DNA of 64,000 bases, from positions 1,902,001 through 1,966,000 of the forward strand of contig NZ_CP116346.1 in assembly GCF_030254645.1 (NCBI RefSeq), written 5' to 3'. Source of the DNA: Paucibacter sediminis (GTDB lineage: Bacteria > Pseudomonadota > Gammaproteobacteria > Burkholderiales > Burkholderiaceae_C). The notes under the pieces are model-generated. The model saw nothing but the letters and a program-made list of their open reading frames with translations. It was not told the origin of the DNA and did not search any database. Position 1 is the stretch's first letter, and the number at the start of each line of letters is the position of its first letter. The position numbers were made by a program, and so were the translations under genes. Shown piece after piece: positions 26,810 to 34,805 of this stretch.

Positions 26810-27983
26810 CCATCTGGCAACAAACGTCGTGCACTTCTCGCGCGTGCTGCGCGATGCGGGCCTGCGCGTGGGCACCGATCGCATCGAGCTCTGCCTGCAG
26901 GCCCTGCAGCTCGGCGGCATCGCCTCGCGGCGCGACTTCAAGGCCACGCTGGCGGCCTGCCTGCTGGACCGCCAGGAGCACCGCGCCCTGTTCGAGCAGG
27001 CCTTTCACATCTTCTGGCGCGACCCCGACCTGATGGGCCGGGTGATGGCGATGCTCTTGCCGCGTGCCCAGGCCAAGCCGGGCACACCGCCACCGCCCGA
27101 GAACCGCCGCCTCGCCGACGCGTTGTTCCCGCAGGCGGCGAAACTGCCGCAGCCACCGGCGGAGGAACAAGCACGCATCGAGCTCGACGCCACGCTCACC
27201 TGGAGCCAGCGCGAGCTGCTGCGCCAGCGCGACTTCGAGACCATGACGGTTGCCGAATGGGCCCAGGCCAAGCGGCTGCTGGCGCAGCTGCAGACCTTGT
27301 TTCCGCGCCGCCCGACGCGCCGCTGGGCGCCGGCCGCGCAGGGCCGGGTGGCCTGGCGCGCCAGCCTGCGCGCTTCGGCCCGGGGGCCGGGTCTTGCCCT
27401 GCGGCGCGAGCGGCCGCGCCTGCGCGTGGCGCCGCTGCTGATCCTGGCCGATATCTCGGGCTCGATGAGCCGCTATTCGCGCATGCTGCTGCACCTGGCC
27501 CATGGCCTGGCCAACCCGCAGCAGCAGCGCCATGCGCCGCGCGTCGCGAGCTTTGTGTTCGGCACCCGGCTCACGCCCATCACCCGTCTGTTGCGCCAGC
27601 GCGACCCTGATCTGGCGGTGGCCGCGGTGTCGCGCCGCGTGGCGGACTGGTCGGGCGGCACGCGCATCAGCGCCTGCCTGCATGAGTTCAACCAGCATTG
27701 GGCGCGGCGCGTGCTGCCCGCCGACGCCACCGTGCTCTTGATCACCGACGGGCTGGAGCAGGGCGCTGACGACGACCCGCGCTGCGAGGCCCTGGCCCGG
27801 GAGGCAGCGCGCCTGCGCCTGCGCTGCCGCCAGCTGATCTGGTTGAATCCGCTGCTGCGCTATGAGGGTTTCGAGCCCAAGGCCGCCGGCATCCGCGCGC
27901 TGCTGCCGCAGGTGAGCCAGCACCTGCCCGCCCACAACCTCGCCAGCCTTGAGCAGCTGGCGGCTATGCTGAGAACACCATGA
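26802..27983 (+). CDS. VWA domain protein, CoxE-like
   Basis: 393 residues, overlapping the ATPase gene by 8 bp. The N-terminal half is a helical CoxE domain. The C-terminal von Willebrand A domain has the metal-ion-dependent adhesion motif DISGSMS (217-223) and the later SGGTRIS and LITDGLEQG. CoxE works with the CoxD ATPase to mature the molybdenum hydroxylase active site. It ends in a 4-bp overlap with the CoxG-like gene. Confidence 0.92.
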   Translation: MADHLATNVVHFSRVLRDAGLRVGTDRIELCLQALQLGGIASRRDFKATLAACLLDRQEHRALFEQAFHIFWRDPDLMGRVMAMLLPRAQAKPGTPPPPENRRLADALFPQAAKLPQPPAEEQARIELDATLTWSQRELLRQRDFETMTVAEWAQAKRLLAQLQTLFPRRPTRRWAPAAQGRVAWRASLRASARGPGLALRRERPRLRVAPLLILADISGSMSRYSRMLLHLAHGLANPQQQRHAPRVASFVFGTRLTPITRLLRQRDPDLAVAAVSRRVADWSGGTRISACLHEFNQHWARRVLPADATVLLITDGLEQGADDDPRCEALAREAARLRLRCRQLIWLNPLLRYEGFEPKAAGIRALLPQVSQHLPAHNLASLEQLAAMLRTP

Positions 27984-28534
27984 ATCTCATCGGCCAGGAA
28001 ACCCTTCCCGTCACCCAGGCCCAGGCCTGGGAGGCGCTCAACAACACCGAGATGCTGAAGGCCGCCATCAGCGGCTGCGAAGCGCTCACACCGATCGGTG
28101 AGCATGAGTACGAGGCCCTGGTGGCGGTGTCCATCGGCCCGGTGAAGGCCAAGTTCAAGGGCAAGTTGAGGCTCTCCGATCTGCAGCCGCCCAACAGCTA
28201 CCAGCTCGCCTTCGAGGGCTCGGGCGGCGCCGCCGGCCATGGCAAGGGCCAGGCCCAGGTGCGCCTGGAGGCCCAGGGCCCGGCGCAAACGCTGCTGCAC
28301 TACGAGGTGCAGGCCAGCGTGGGCGGCAAGATCGCGCAGATCGGCTCGCGCCTGGTGGACATGGCGGCGCAAAAGATGGCGGGCGACTTCTTTGCCGCCT
28401 TCAACGCCGCGCTGCAGGCGCGCTACGGTGTCGCGGTGGCTGTTGAAGCGGCAGCGCCGCCCAGAAGCCGCTTCCAGCGCCTGCTGGACTGGTACCTGGG
28501 CTGGCTGGGCCGCATCTTCACCGGCAAGCTCTGA
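27980..28534 (+). CDS. SRPBCC family protein, CoxG-like
   Basis: 184 residues. The N-terminal 145 residues form a CoxG domain (helix-grip fold; SGCEALTPIGEHEYEALVAVSIGPVKAKFKG split here into SGCEALTPIGEHEYEA and IGPVKAKFKGKLRLSD). The C-terminal RLLDWYLGWLGRIFTGKL is an amphipathic or membrane-seeking helix. In carboxydotrophs CoxG helps recruit the dehydrogenase to the membrane. Last gene of the cluster, convergent with the hydrolase pseudogene 8 bp away. Confidence 0.9.
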   Translation: MNLIGQETLPVTQAQAWEALNNTEMLKAAISGCEALTPIGEHEYEALVAVSIGPVKAKFKGKLRLSDLQPPNSYQLAFEGSGGAAGHGKGQAQVRLEAQGPAQTLLHYEVQASVGGKIAQIGSRLVDMAAQKMAGDFFAAFNAALQARYGVAVAVEAAAPPRSRFQRLLDWYLGWLGRIFTGKL

Positions 28535-28541
28535 GAAAGGC

Positions 28542-29472
28542 TCAGGACAGCCGCTCGCGCAGCACTGGCGTGGCCTGCTCGATCGGTGCCAGCAGCAGCG
28601 GCCAGATGCGTTCGCCCAGCTCGCGCCTGAACATGCCGAAGTGGCCGATCGCGCGCAGGCCCAGGCTGCGCGGGTCCAGGGTGTGGCGTTGCACCGCGGC
28701 GCTGCGGAACTGGCGCGCCAGATGGTCCACCGCGGGGGGCGGGGCCGAACAGGCTGTCGTCGCTGACGTTCCACAAATGCACCGGCCCGGTGTAGCGGTG
28801 GTGGCCCAGCTGGCCCTGCAGGCTCGGGTCGCTGAACATATAGCCGCGGCGCCGGCCCCAGCGCGCCCAGTCCAGCGCCGCCGCCTTCGGCAATGCCTGG
28901 GCGCGCGCGCCCAGCAGCCAGGCCGGGCCATGGCCCAGCAGATGACTCAGGCCGGGCAGCAGGGCGTGGAAGAACAGCATGGCCTTGGCGCGCTGCAGGC
29001 CCGACCAGAAGCGCCAGTCGGCCGCCTGCGCCGCCACACCCAGCAAGGCATCGGCGCACTCGAAGCCGGGCGCCATGCCCACCGCGTTGCCGCCGAAGGA
29101 ATGGCCGATCGCCAGCAGCCCCAGCGCCTGGCCCTGGCTCTGCTGCGCCTGCTGGCGGCGCTTGTCGGCGGCGCGCAGCGCGGCGGCCATGTCTAGGCCG
29201 GCCCAGTCGCGCAGGCCGGCAGCCTCGTCCCTGACGCGGCCCTGCAGATTCGTGCCGATGCCGCGGTAGTCATAGCTCAGCACCGCATAGCCGCGCCGGG
29301 CCAGCCATTCGGCAAAGCCGCGGTAATAGGGGCTGGCCACCGCCATCGCCGGGCTCACCACCGCCACCGCGCGCAGCGGGCCGGCCGGTTCATGCCAGGT
29401 GGCTTGCAGCAGGCGGCCGTCGCTGCAGCGCAGCTGGGTGGGGGTGGTGCTGATTTCCGTTTCATTGCGCAT
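28542..29472 (-). pseudogene. Alpha/beta hydrolase with one-base frameshift
   Basis: Reading from ATG 29472, the frame gives a good alpha/beta hydrolase: SYDYRGIGTNL, nucleophile elbow IGHSFGGNA, and HLWNVSDDSLFGPAP. It then goes out of phase. In the neighbouring frame the expected C-terminus continues (AVDHLARQFRSA, LRAIGHFGMFR, with the catalytic His) to a stop at 28542. The break is at the G6 run 28734-28739; deleting one G restores a 309-residue protein. Either a recent mutation or a homopolymer sequencing error. Divergent from the LysR gene. Confidence 0.85.
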
Positions 29473-29493
29473 GCAGACAGTCTAGGTTGGTGA

Positions 29494-29541
29494 CAATCCA
29501 AGGAATAGACTCGCATCCGACGACACATTGATTCCGGATTG
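29494..29541. promoter_or_regulatory. Candidate LysR operator between divergent genes
   Basis: CAATCCAAGGAAT (29494-29506) is nearly the inverted copy of ATTCCGGATTG (29531-29541), differing by a 2-nt insertion. A smaller palindrome TTGG-N7-CCAA lies at 29487-29501. Both lie in the gap between the hydrolase and the LysR-type gene, where such regulators normally bind. Confidence 0.4.
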
Positions 29542-29547
29542 TTGACA

Positions 29548-30483
29548 GTGGCCACCCAACTCTCGCCCCATCGCCGCCGCAGCGCCGCCGACCAGGCCCT
29601 GGACGCCAACGCTCTGGAACTGTTTGCCCGCATCGCCCAGGCCGGCAGCTTTGCGCGCGCCGCGCGCGAGCTGGGCCTGACGCGCGCCGCGGTGAGCCGG
29701 CGCGTCGCCGCCATCGAGGCGGCCGTGGGCATGGCGCTGTTCGCGCGCAGCACCCGCAGCCTGAGCCTCACCGAGCCCGGCCGGCGCCTGCTGGCGCGCG
29801 CCCGCACCGTGCACGAGGCGGCCGAGGGCGCACGCCTGGCGCTGCGCAGCGAGCGCGACCAGCTCGGCGGCACCCTGCGCATCAGCGCCGCGCCAGTGTT
29901 CGGCGTGCATGTGCTGGCGCCGCTGCTGGCGCGCTTCCAGACCCTGCATCCCGACCTGCGCTACGAGCTGATCTTCAACTACCGGCGCGTGGACCTGCTG
30001 CGCGAGGGCGTGGACCTGGCCTTTCGCGCCACCGCGCGCCCGCCCGAGGACTGGGTGGCCCAGCCGGTGCTGCGCTATGCGGTGCGCCTGTATGGCCGCG
30101 CCGGGCGCGCGCCGCTGGAGGGGCCGCAGGCCCTGGCGGCGCTGCCCTGCCTGCTGGTGGGCCAGCACGAGGATCCCACCGAGGCCTGCTGGCTGCACGA
30201 GAGCAGCGGCGCGCGCCATGAGATGGCCCTGCGGTCTGCCGCCTGGGGCAACGATCTCGACGCCCTGCTGCAGATGGCGCGCCATGGCGATGGCCTGGTG
30301 CTGAGCCCGGATTTCTGCGTCGGCCCCGAGGATGGGCTGGTGGATCTGTTGCCCGGCTGGCGCCTGCAGCTCAGCGAGGGCGAGGCCATCCAGGCGCTCA
30401 CCCTGCCGATGCCGGCCGGCTCGGAGACCGCGCGCGCCCTGGTGCGCTTTGTGCGCGAGGCGCTGGGCAGCGCCGCGCCCTAG
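29548..30483 (+). CDS. LysR family transcriptional regulator
   Basis: 311 residues from GTG 29548. TTG codons at 29539 and 29542 are alternatives; no ATG is available and the ribosome site is weak (CGGA). The N-terminal winged HTH reads LFARIAQAGSFARAARELGL followed by TRAAVSRRVAAIEAAVG. The C-terminal periplasmic-binding-like effector domain starts near GGTLRISAAPVFGVHVLAPL. It is divergent from the frameshifted alpha/beta hydrolase, which it probably controls. The effector is unknown. Confidence 0.9.
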   Translation: MATQLSPHRRRSAADQALDANALELFARIAQAGSFARAARELGLTRAAVSRRVAAIEAAVGMALFARSTRSLSLTEPGRRLLARARTVHEAAEGARLALRSERDQLGGTLRISAAPVFGVHVLAPLLARFQTLHPDLRYELIFNYRRVDLLREGVDLAFRATARPPEDWVAQPVLRYAVRLYGRAGRAPLEGPQALAALPCLLVGQHEDPTEACWLHESSGARHEMALRSAAWGNDLDALLQMARHGDGLVLSPDFCVGPEDGLVDLLPGWRLQLSEGEAIQALTLPMPAGSETARALVRFVREALGSAAP

Positions 30484-30542
30484 CAGGCGGGGTCAGGTCT
30501 TGCGTCGCGCCTCCCTCCCTAATGCTGGGGATCCGGGCGGCT

Positions 30543-30570
30543 CTTGAAAGGGCCAGGGACGCTCCTATTT
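30543..30570 (+). promoter_or_regulatory. Sigma-32 (RpoH)-like heat-shock promoter
   Basis: CTTGAAA (30543-30549) and CCTATTT (30564-30570) are separated by 14 nt, close to the RpoH consensus CTTGAAA-N13/15-CCCCATNT. It lies 54 bp upstream of the first of three Hsp20 genes, exactly where heat-shock control would be expected. Confidence 0.7.
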
Positions 30571-30624
30571 CAGGCATCGACCAGCCGGTCATTCATCTCA
30601 AACATCCTGAACGGAGCTCAAGCC

Positions 30625-31080
30625 ATGTACCAATCATTGCTGAACTATCCGAGCAGCCTGTTCGGTCAATTCGAAAGGCTGCGCCGCGACCTTGATGACG
30701 CCTTCGGCATCTCGACCCTGCCCAGCAGCATTCGCTCGGTGGCCGCAGGTAGCTTGCCGATGATCAACGTCGGCCGCACCCGCAACAGCGTGGAGGTCTA
30801 TGCCTTTGCGCCGGGCCTGGACCCGGCCAAGATCGAGGTCACCGTCGATCGCGGCGTGCTGCACATCGCGGGCGAGCGCGCCAGCGCGATTCCCGGCGAC
30901 GGGGCCGTTCGCCTGAATGTCTACACGCGTGAACGTGTCTGCGGCCGCTTTGACCGCGCGGTGGCGCTGCCCGAGGACATCGATCCCGAGCATGTGCGTG
31001 CCAATTACCGCGACGGCGTGCTGCAGGTCAGCATCGCGCGCCGCGAGTCCGCGCAGGCCAAGCGCATCGCGGTGCAGTAA
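30625..31080 (+). CDS. Hsp20/alpha-crystallin family small heat-shock protein (first of three)
   Basis: 151 residues from ATG 30625, with ACGGAG upstream. The short N-terminal arm is MYQSLLNYPSSLFGQFERL. The alpha-crystallin domain runs from about 45 to 145 (VEVYAFAPGLDPAKIEVTVD, VRANYRDGVLQVSIARR with the conserved A-x-x-x-x-G-V-L motif). These chaperones hold unfolding proteins without ATP. First gene behind the sigma-32-like promoter. Confidence 0.93.
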   Translation: MYQSLLNYPSSLFGQFERLRRDLDDAFGISTLPSSIRSVAAGSLPMINVGRTRNSVEVYAFAPGLDPAKIEVTVDRGVLHIAGERASAIPGDGAVRLNVYTRERVCGRFDRAVALPEDIDPEHVRANYRDGVLQVSIARRESAQAKRIAVQ

Positions 31081-31114
31081 GGCCATCCAACTGCCAGACA
31101 TAGGAGTAGCGATC

Positions 31115-31501
31115 ATGAGCCAATCCCCCATGAATCAGACGCAGCAGCGGGATGATGCGCAGCGCGACGAGCGTGCCGTGCAGCCGCAGGTCGACGTGTT
31201 TGAGGACGAAGGCGGCATCACCTTGCTGGCCGATATGCCCGGCGTGCCCAAGGAGTTGCTGGAGGTGCGCGTCGAAGGCGACGCCCTGACGATAGAGGGC
31301 CGTGTGCAGCCGCAGACGCCGAAGGATCTGGAGGCCGTCTATGCAGAGCTGCGCGTGCCCTGCTACCGCCGCAGCTTCACCCTCAGCGGCGAACTCGACA
31401 GCGCGGGCATCGATGCCAAGCTGAAGGACGGCGTGCTGACCCTGCGCATTCCCAAGCAGGCCTATGCCCAACCGCGTCGCATCGCGGTGACGGCGGGCTG
31501 A
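31115..31501 (+). CDS. Hsp20/alpha-crystallin family small heat-shock protein (second of three)
   Basis: 128 residues from ATG 31115, with AGGAG at 31102-31106. The crystallin domain includes ITLLADMPGVPKELLEVRVE and IDAKLKDGVLTLRIPK. The N-terminal arm is short and polar (QTQQRDDAQRDERAV). This layout resembles the class that pairs with a longer sHsp in bacterial two-gene operons. It follows the first Hsp20 by 34 bp. Confidence 0.93.
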   Translation: MSQSPMNQTQQRDDAQRDERAVQPQVDVFEDEGGITLLADMPGVPKELLEVRVEGDALTIEGRVQPQTPKDLEAVYAELRVPCYRRSFTLSGELDSAGIDAKLKDGVLTLRIPKQAYAQPRRIAVTAG

Positions 31502-31517
31502 GTCGGAGGCCGAAACC

Positions 31518-32048
31518 ATGAGCAAACTCGCAGAGCAGTTGAAGCATGGTGCCGGCCAGGCCTGGGAATCGCTGTCCGAGGGCTGGCGTGAGCTGGGCGC
31601 GCGCGCCAGCGGCGCGCTGACCCGGTTCTGGTCCGTCGCGGAGTCACCGGCCGAAGGCGCCGCCGCCGCGCAGCCCAAGCCGGCGGCCGCCTTCGACGCA
31701 CGCTGGCCGCCACCGGCGCGCTGGACCTTCATGGCGGTGGACATCTATGCCGACGAGCAGCAGCTCAGCGTGCGCATCGAGGCACCTGGCATGAGCCGTG
31801 AGGACTTCCGCATCGAGATGAGTTCGCCGCAGGTGCTCAGCGTGTCGGGGCACAAGCGCTGCGACGCGGAGTTCGATCGTGGCCACTACCGCCTGGTGCA
31901 ATGCGCCTACGGCAGCTTCCGTCGCGACATCCATCTGCCCGCTGCCGTGGACGTGAACCAGGCACAGGCCCGCTACGAGAACGGGGTCCTGCGCATCGCC
32001 CTGCCGCGCCAGCAGGGCTACAGGCGCCAGGTCGAGGTGCGCGGCTGA
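31518..32048 (+). CDS. Hsp20/alpha-crystallin family protein with long N-terminal arm (third of three)
   Basis: 176 residues, preceded by CGGAGG. The first 70 residues are an unusual helical, Ala/Pro-rich arm (LAEQLKHGAGQAWESLSEGW). The crystallin domain follows (MAVDIYADEQQLSVRIEAPG, QARYENGVLRIALPR). The canonical C-terminal I-x-I anchor is replaced by QVEVRG. It is 16 bp from the second Hsp20 and is most likely part of the same heat-shock transcript. The longer arm may set a different oligomer or substrate choice. Confidence 0.9.
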   Translation: MSKLAEQLKHGAGQAWESLSEGWRELGARASGALTRFWSVAESPAEGAAAAQPKPAAAFDARWPPPARWTFMAVDIYADEQQLSVRIEAPGMSREDFRIEMSSPQVLSVSGHKRCDAEFDRGHYRLVQCAYGSFRRDIHLPAAVDVNQAQARYENGVLRIALPRQQGYRRQVEVRG

Positions 32049-32068
32049 ACGCCAATGGCCGCGCCGCT

Positions 32069-33574
32069 TCAGCGATTCAACCCCGGCCGCGCCCAGCGCT
32101 CCAGCGCATCGAACAGCCATTGCACCAGCAGGGCCAGCGCGGCCGCGGGCAGGGCGCCGGCCAGCATCAGATCGCTGTCGTTCACCGCCAGGCCGGCGAC
32201 GATGCGCTCGCCCAGGCCGCCGGCGCCGACAAAGGCCGCCACCGTGGCGGTGCCCACGTTCAGCACCGCGGCGGTCTTGATGCCGGCCAGCAGCACCGGC
32301 AGGGCCAGCGGCAGCTCGATGCTGCGCAGCAGCTGGGCGCGCCGCAGGCCCAGCGCCCGGCCGGCCTCGCGCAGCCCCGCCGGCACGCCCTGCAGGCCGG
32401 CATGCGTCATGCGCACGATGGGCAGCAGGGCGTAGAGGAACAGGGCCAGCAGCGCCGGCACGAAGCCGATGCGGCCCAGCAGGGCGATCAGAAAGGCCAG
32501 CAGGGCCAGCGAGGGCAGGGTCTGCAGCAGCCCCACCGCCGCCATCAGCAGGCCGGCCAGGCGCGGGTTGAGCCAGGCCCAGATGCCCAGCGGCACGCCC
32601 AGGGCCACGCCCAGCGCCAGCGAGCCCAGCACCAGGGTCAGGTGTTGCCCGAGCAGGCGCCACAGATCGGGCGCCAGCAGGCGCTGCCACAGGCCGGCGC
32701 GGCCCTCGGTAGTTGCCGCCGCTGCTGCCTGGCCCTCGGCCAGGAAGCCCGCTGCCACCGCGGCGAAGCTGCGCCCGTCCAACTCCACCTGGGCGTTCAG
32801 CTCCATCATGCGGTGCGCGTCGATGCGGCCGGCCAGCGCAGCGGCCAAGGGGCGCTCATCGAGCGAGGCTCGCATCAGCAGCAGGGCGTCGTAGCGCGGG
32901 AAGAAGTGGCGGTCGTCGCGCAGCACGCGCAGCGGCAGGCGCGCCAGCTTGGCATCGGTGGTGTAGACGTCGATCAGGTCCACCTGGCTGCCCGCCAGGG
33001 CCTCATAGGCCAGGCCATGGTCGATGCCCGCCGGCGCCGCCAGCCGCAGGCCGTAGGCGCGCGCCAGGCCGGGCCAGCCGTCGGCGCGTTGCAGGAACTC
33101 GTGCGAGAGCCCCAGGCGCAGGCGCGCCGCCTCGGCCGGCGCCAGCCGCGCCAGCGCCGAGATCGAGTCCACGCCCAGGCGCGCCGCATCGGCCTCGCGC
33201 ATCGCCAGCGCATAGCTGTTGTTGAAGCCCAGCGGCACCGCCGCCTTCAGGCCGCGCGCCGCCAGCGCCTGGTTGAGCGCGGGCAGGTCCGGCGGGCTGC
33301 CCTCGAGCTTCAGCAGCTCGCGCGCGATCGTGCCCGTGTATTCCGGATAGACGTCGATGCTGCCGGCCTGCAGCGCCTGCGCCAGGATGGCGGTGTTGCC
33401 CAGGCCCTGCCGGTGCTCGGCGGCGACGCCGGCGCGCTGCAGGCTCAGCCGCACCAGCTCGCCCAGCACATAGCTTTCGGTGAAGCGCTTGGAGCCCACC
33501 TGCACGGCGGGTTGGGCACCGGCAGAGCCGATCAGAAGGCAGGCCAGCAGGCAGCAGAGCAGGGGGCGGCGCAT
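32069..33574 (-). CDS. Osmoprotectant-type ABC transporter: substrate-binding domain fused to permease
   Basis: 501 residues from ATG 33574, chosen because the signal peptide RRPLLCCLLACLLIGSAGAQ starts there. The first 270 residues are an OpuAC/YehZ-type binding protein (VGSKRFTESYVLGELV, IDVYPEYTGTI). The rest is a permease of the glycine betaine/choline family with about five helices and the EAA-type loop GLREAGRALGLRRAQLLRSI. The binding domain comes first, the reverse of the more familiar permease-binding order. No ATP-binding subunit is adjacent. Its substrate is probably a quaternary amine. Confidence 0.88.
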   Translation of the reverse strand: MRRPLLCCLLACLLIGSAGAQPAVQVGSKRFTESYVLGELVRLSLQRAGVAAEHRQGLGNTAILAQALQAGSIDVYPEYTGTIARELLKLEGSPPDLPALNQALAARGLKAAVPLGFNNSYALAMREADAARLGVDSISALARLAPAEAARLRLGLSHEFLQRADGWPGLARAYGLRLAAPAGIDHGLAYEALAGSQVDLIDVYTTDAKLARLPLRVLRDDRHFFPRYDALLLMRASLDERPLAAALAGRIDAHRMMELNAQVELDGRSFAAVAAGFLAEGQAAAAATTEGRAGLWQRLLAPDLWRLLGQHLTLVLGSLALGVALGVPLGIWAWLNPRLAGLLMAAVGLLQTLPSLALLAFLIALLGRIGFVPALLALFLYALLPIVRMTHAGLQGVPAGLREAGRALGLRRAQLLRSIELPLALPVLLAGIKTAAVLNVGTATVAAFVGAGGLGERIVAGLAVNDSDLMLAGALPAAALALLVQWLFDALERWARPGLNR

Positions 33575-33641
33575 GCGGCGATTCTGCGCCAAGGCAGGTG
33601 GGCAGCTATGCTTGCCGCCATCCCTGACGCACCGCTGCACC

Positions 33642-34724
33642 ATGACAAACGCCGCCACCACGCCCCCCAGCACCCCGCTCGACGAACCCCGCCTGACCTC
33701 GCTCTCGCATGGCGGCGGCTGCGGCTGCAAGATCGCGCCGGGCCTGCTGTCGGAGATCCTCAGGGGCACGTCCAGCATGCCGATCCCGCAGGAGCTGCTG
33801 GTGGGCATCGAGACCGCCGACGACGCCGCGGTCTACCAGCTCAACGACGAGCAGGCCCTCGTCGCCACCACCGATTTCTTCATGCCCATCGTCGACGATC
33901 CGTTCGACTTCGGGCGCATCGCCGCCACCAACGCGATCAGCGATGTCTACGCGATGGGCGGCCGCCCCATCATGGCGCTGGCCCTGGTGGGCATGCCGAT
34001 CAACCGGCTCTCCACCGCCACCATCGGCCGGGTGCTGGAGGGCGGCGCCGCGGTGTGCCGCCAGGCGGGCATCCCGATCGCCGGCGGCCACACCATCGAT
34101 TCGGTGGAGGCCATCTACGGCCTGGTGGCGCTGGGCCTGGTGCACCCCAAGCGCGTCAAGCGCAATGCCGATGCGCGCAGCGGCGACCTGCTGGTGCTGG
34201 GCAAGCCGGTGGGCGTGGGCGTGATGAGCGCGGCGCTCAAGAAGGGGCAGCTGGGCGAGGCCGGCTATGCGCAGATGATCGCTAACACCACCCGGCTCAA
34301 CACCCCCGGCCCCGACCTGGCCGAGTTGCCGGGCGTGCATGCGATCACCGACGTCACCGGCTTCGGCCTGGCCGGCCATGCGCTAGAGATGGCGCGTGGC
34401 GCCGGCTGCGCGCTCGAGCTCGACTGGGCGCGCGTGCCCCTGCTGGACGGCGTGCGCGCGCTCGCCGGCCAGGGCTACGTCACCGGCGCCTCGGGCCGCA
34501 ACTGGGCCGGCTACGGTGCCGAGGTGGAGTTGCCCGCCGGCTTCGCGCCCGAGGACCAGGCCCTGCTGAGCGACCCGCAGACCAGCGGCGGCCTGCTGGT
34601 GGCCTGCGCGCCGGACGCGCTGGACGCCGTGCTGGCGGTGTTCGCGCGCCATGGTTTCGCGCAGGCGGCGCTGGTCGGGCGCATGGGCGAGGCCATGGAG
34701 CGGCCCCACCTGAGGGTGCGCTAG
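33642..34724 (+). CDS. selD: Selenide, water dikinase
   Basis: 360 residues, full length. It makes selenophosphate from selenide and ATP for selenocysteine and 2-selenouridine synthesis. The catalytic motif GGGCGCKIAP has Cys27 and Cys29 (both TGC, not TGA) and Lys30. The metal/ATP-binding segments TADDAAVYQL, ATTDFFMPIVDDP, GGHTIDS and TDVTGFGLAGHA are intact. No selA, selB or mnmH/ybbB is seen next to it, so the user of selenophosphate lies outside the window. Confidence 0.96.
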   Translation: MTNAATTPPSTPLDEPRLTSLSHGGGCGCKIAPGLLSEILRGTSSMPIPQELLVGIETADDAAVYQLNDEQALVATTDFFMPIVDDPFDFGRIAATNAISDVYAMGGRPIMALALVGMPINRLSTATIGRVLEGGAAVCRQAGIPIAGGHTIDSVEAIYGLVALGLVHPKRVKRNADARSGDLLVLGKPVGVGVMSAALKKGQLGEAGYAQMIANTTRLNTPGPDLAELPGVHAITDVTGFGLAGHALEMARGAGCALELDWARVPLLDGVRALAGQGYVTGASGRNWAGYGAEVELPAGFAPEDQALLSDPQTSGGLLVACAPDALDAVLAVFARHGFAQAALVGRMGEAMERPHLRVR

Positions 34725-34776
34725 GCTGCGTTGATGCAGCCGCGATCCTCGGGATAGGCAGGGCGGCGGGCCGCCC
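34724..34776 (+). other. Two hairpins between selD and the DUF4062 gene
   Basis: GGCTGC/GCAGCC (34724-34729 with 34736-34741) and GGGCGG/CCGCCC (34761-34766 with 34771-34776) follow the selD stop. Neither has a T tract. They could weakly separate selD from the conflict-type operon that starts 30 bp later. Confidence 0.3.
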
Positions 34777-34805
34777 GCAGAATCCGGCCCAGGGAGTCAC
34801 CGCCA

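Noticed and set aside
33642-33735. Selenocysteine in the SelD active site
   Set aside because: Both catalytic positions are TGC codons; no in-frame TGA is present.
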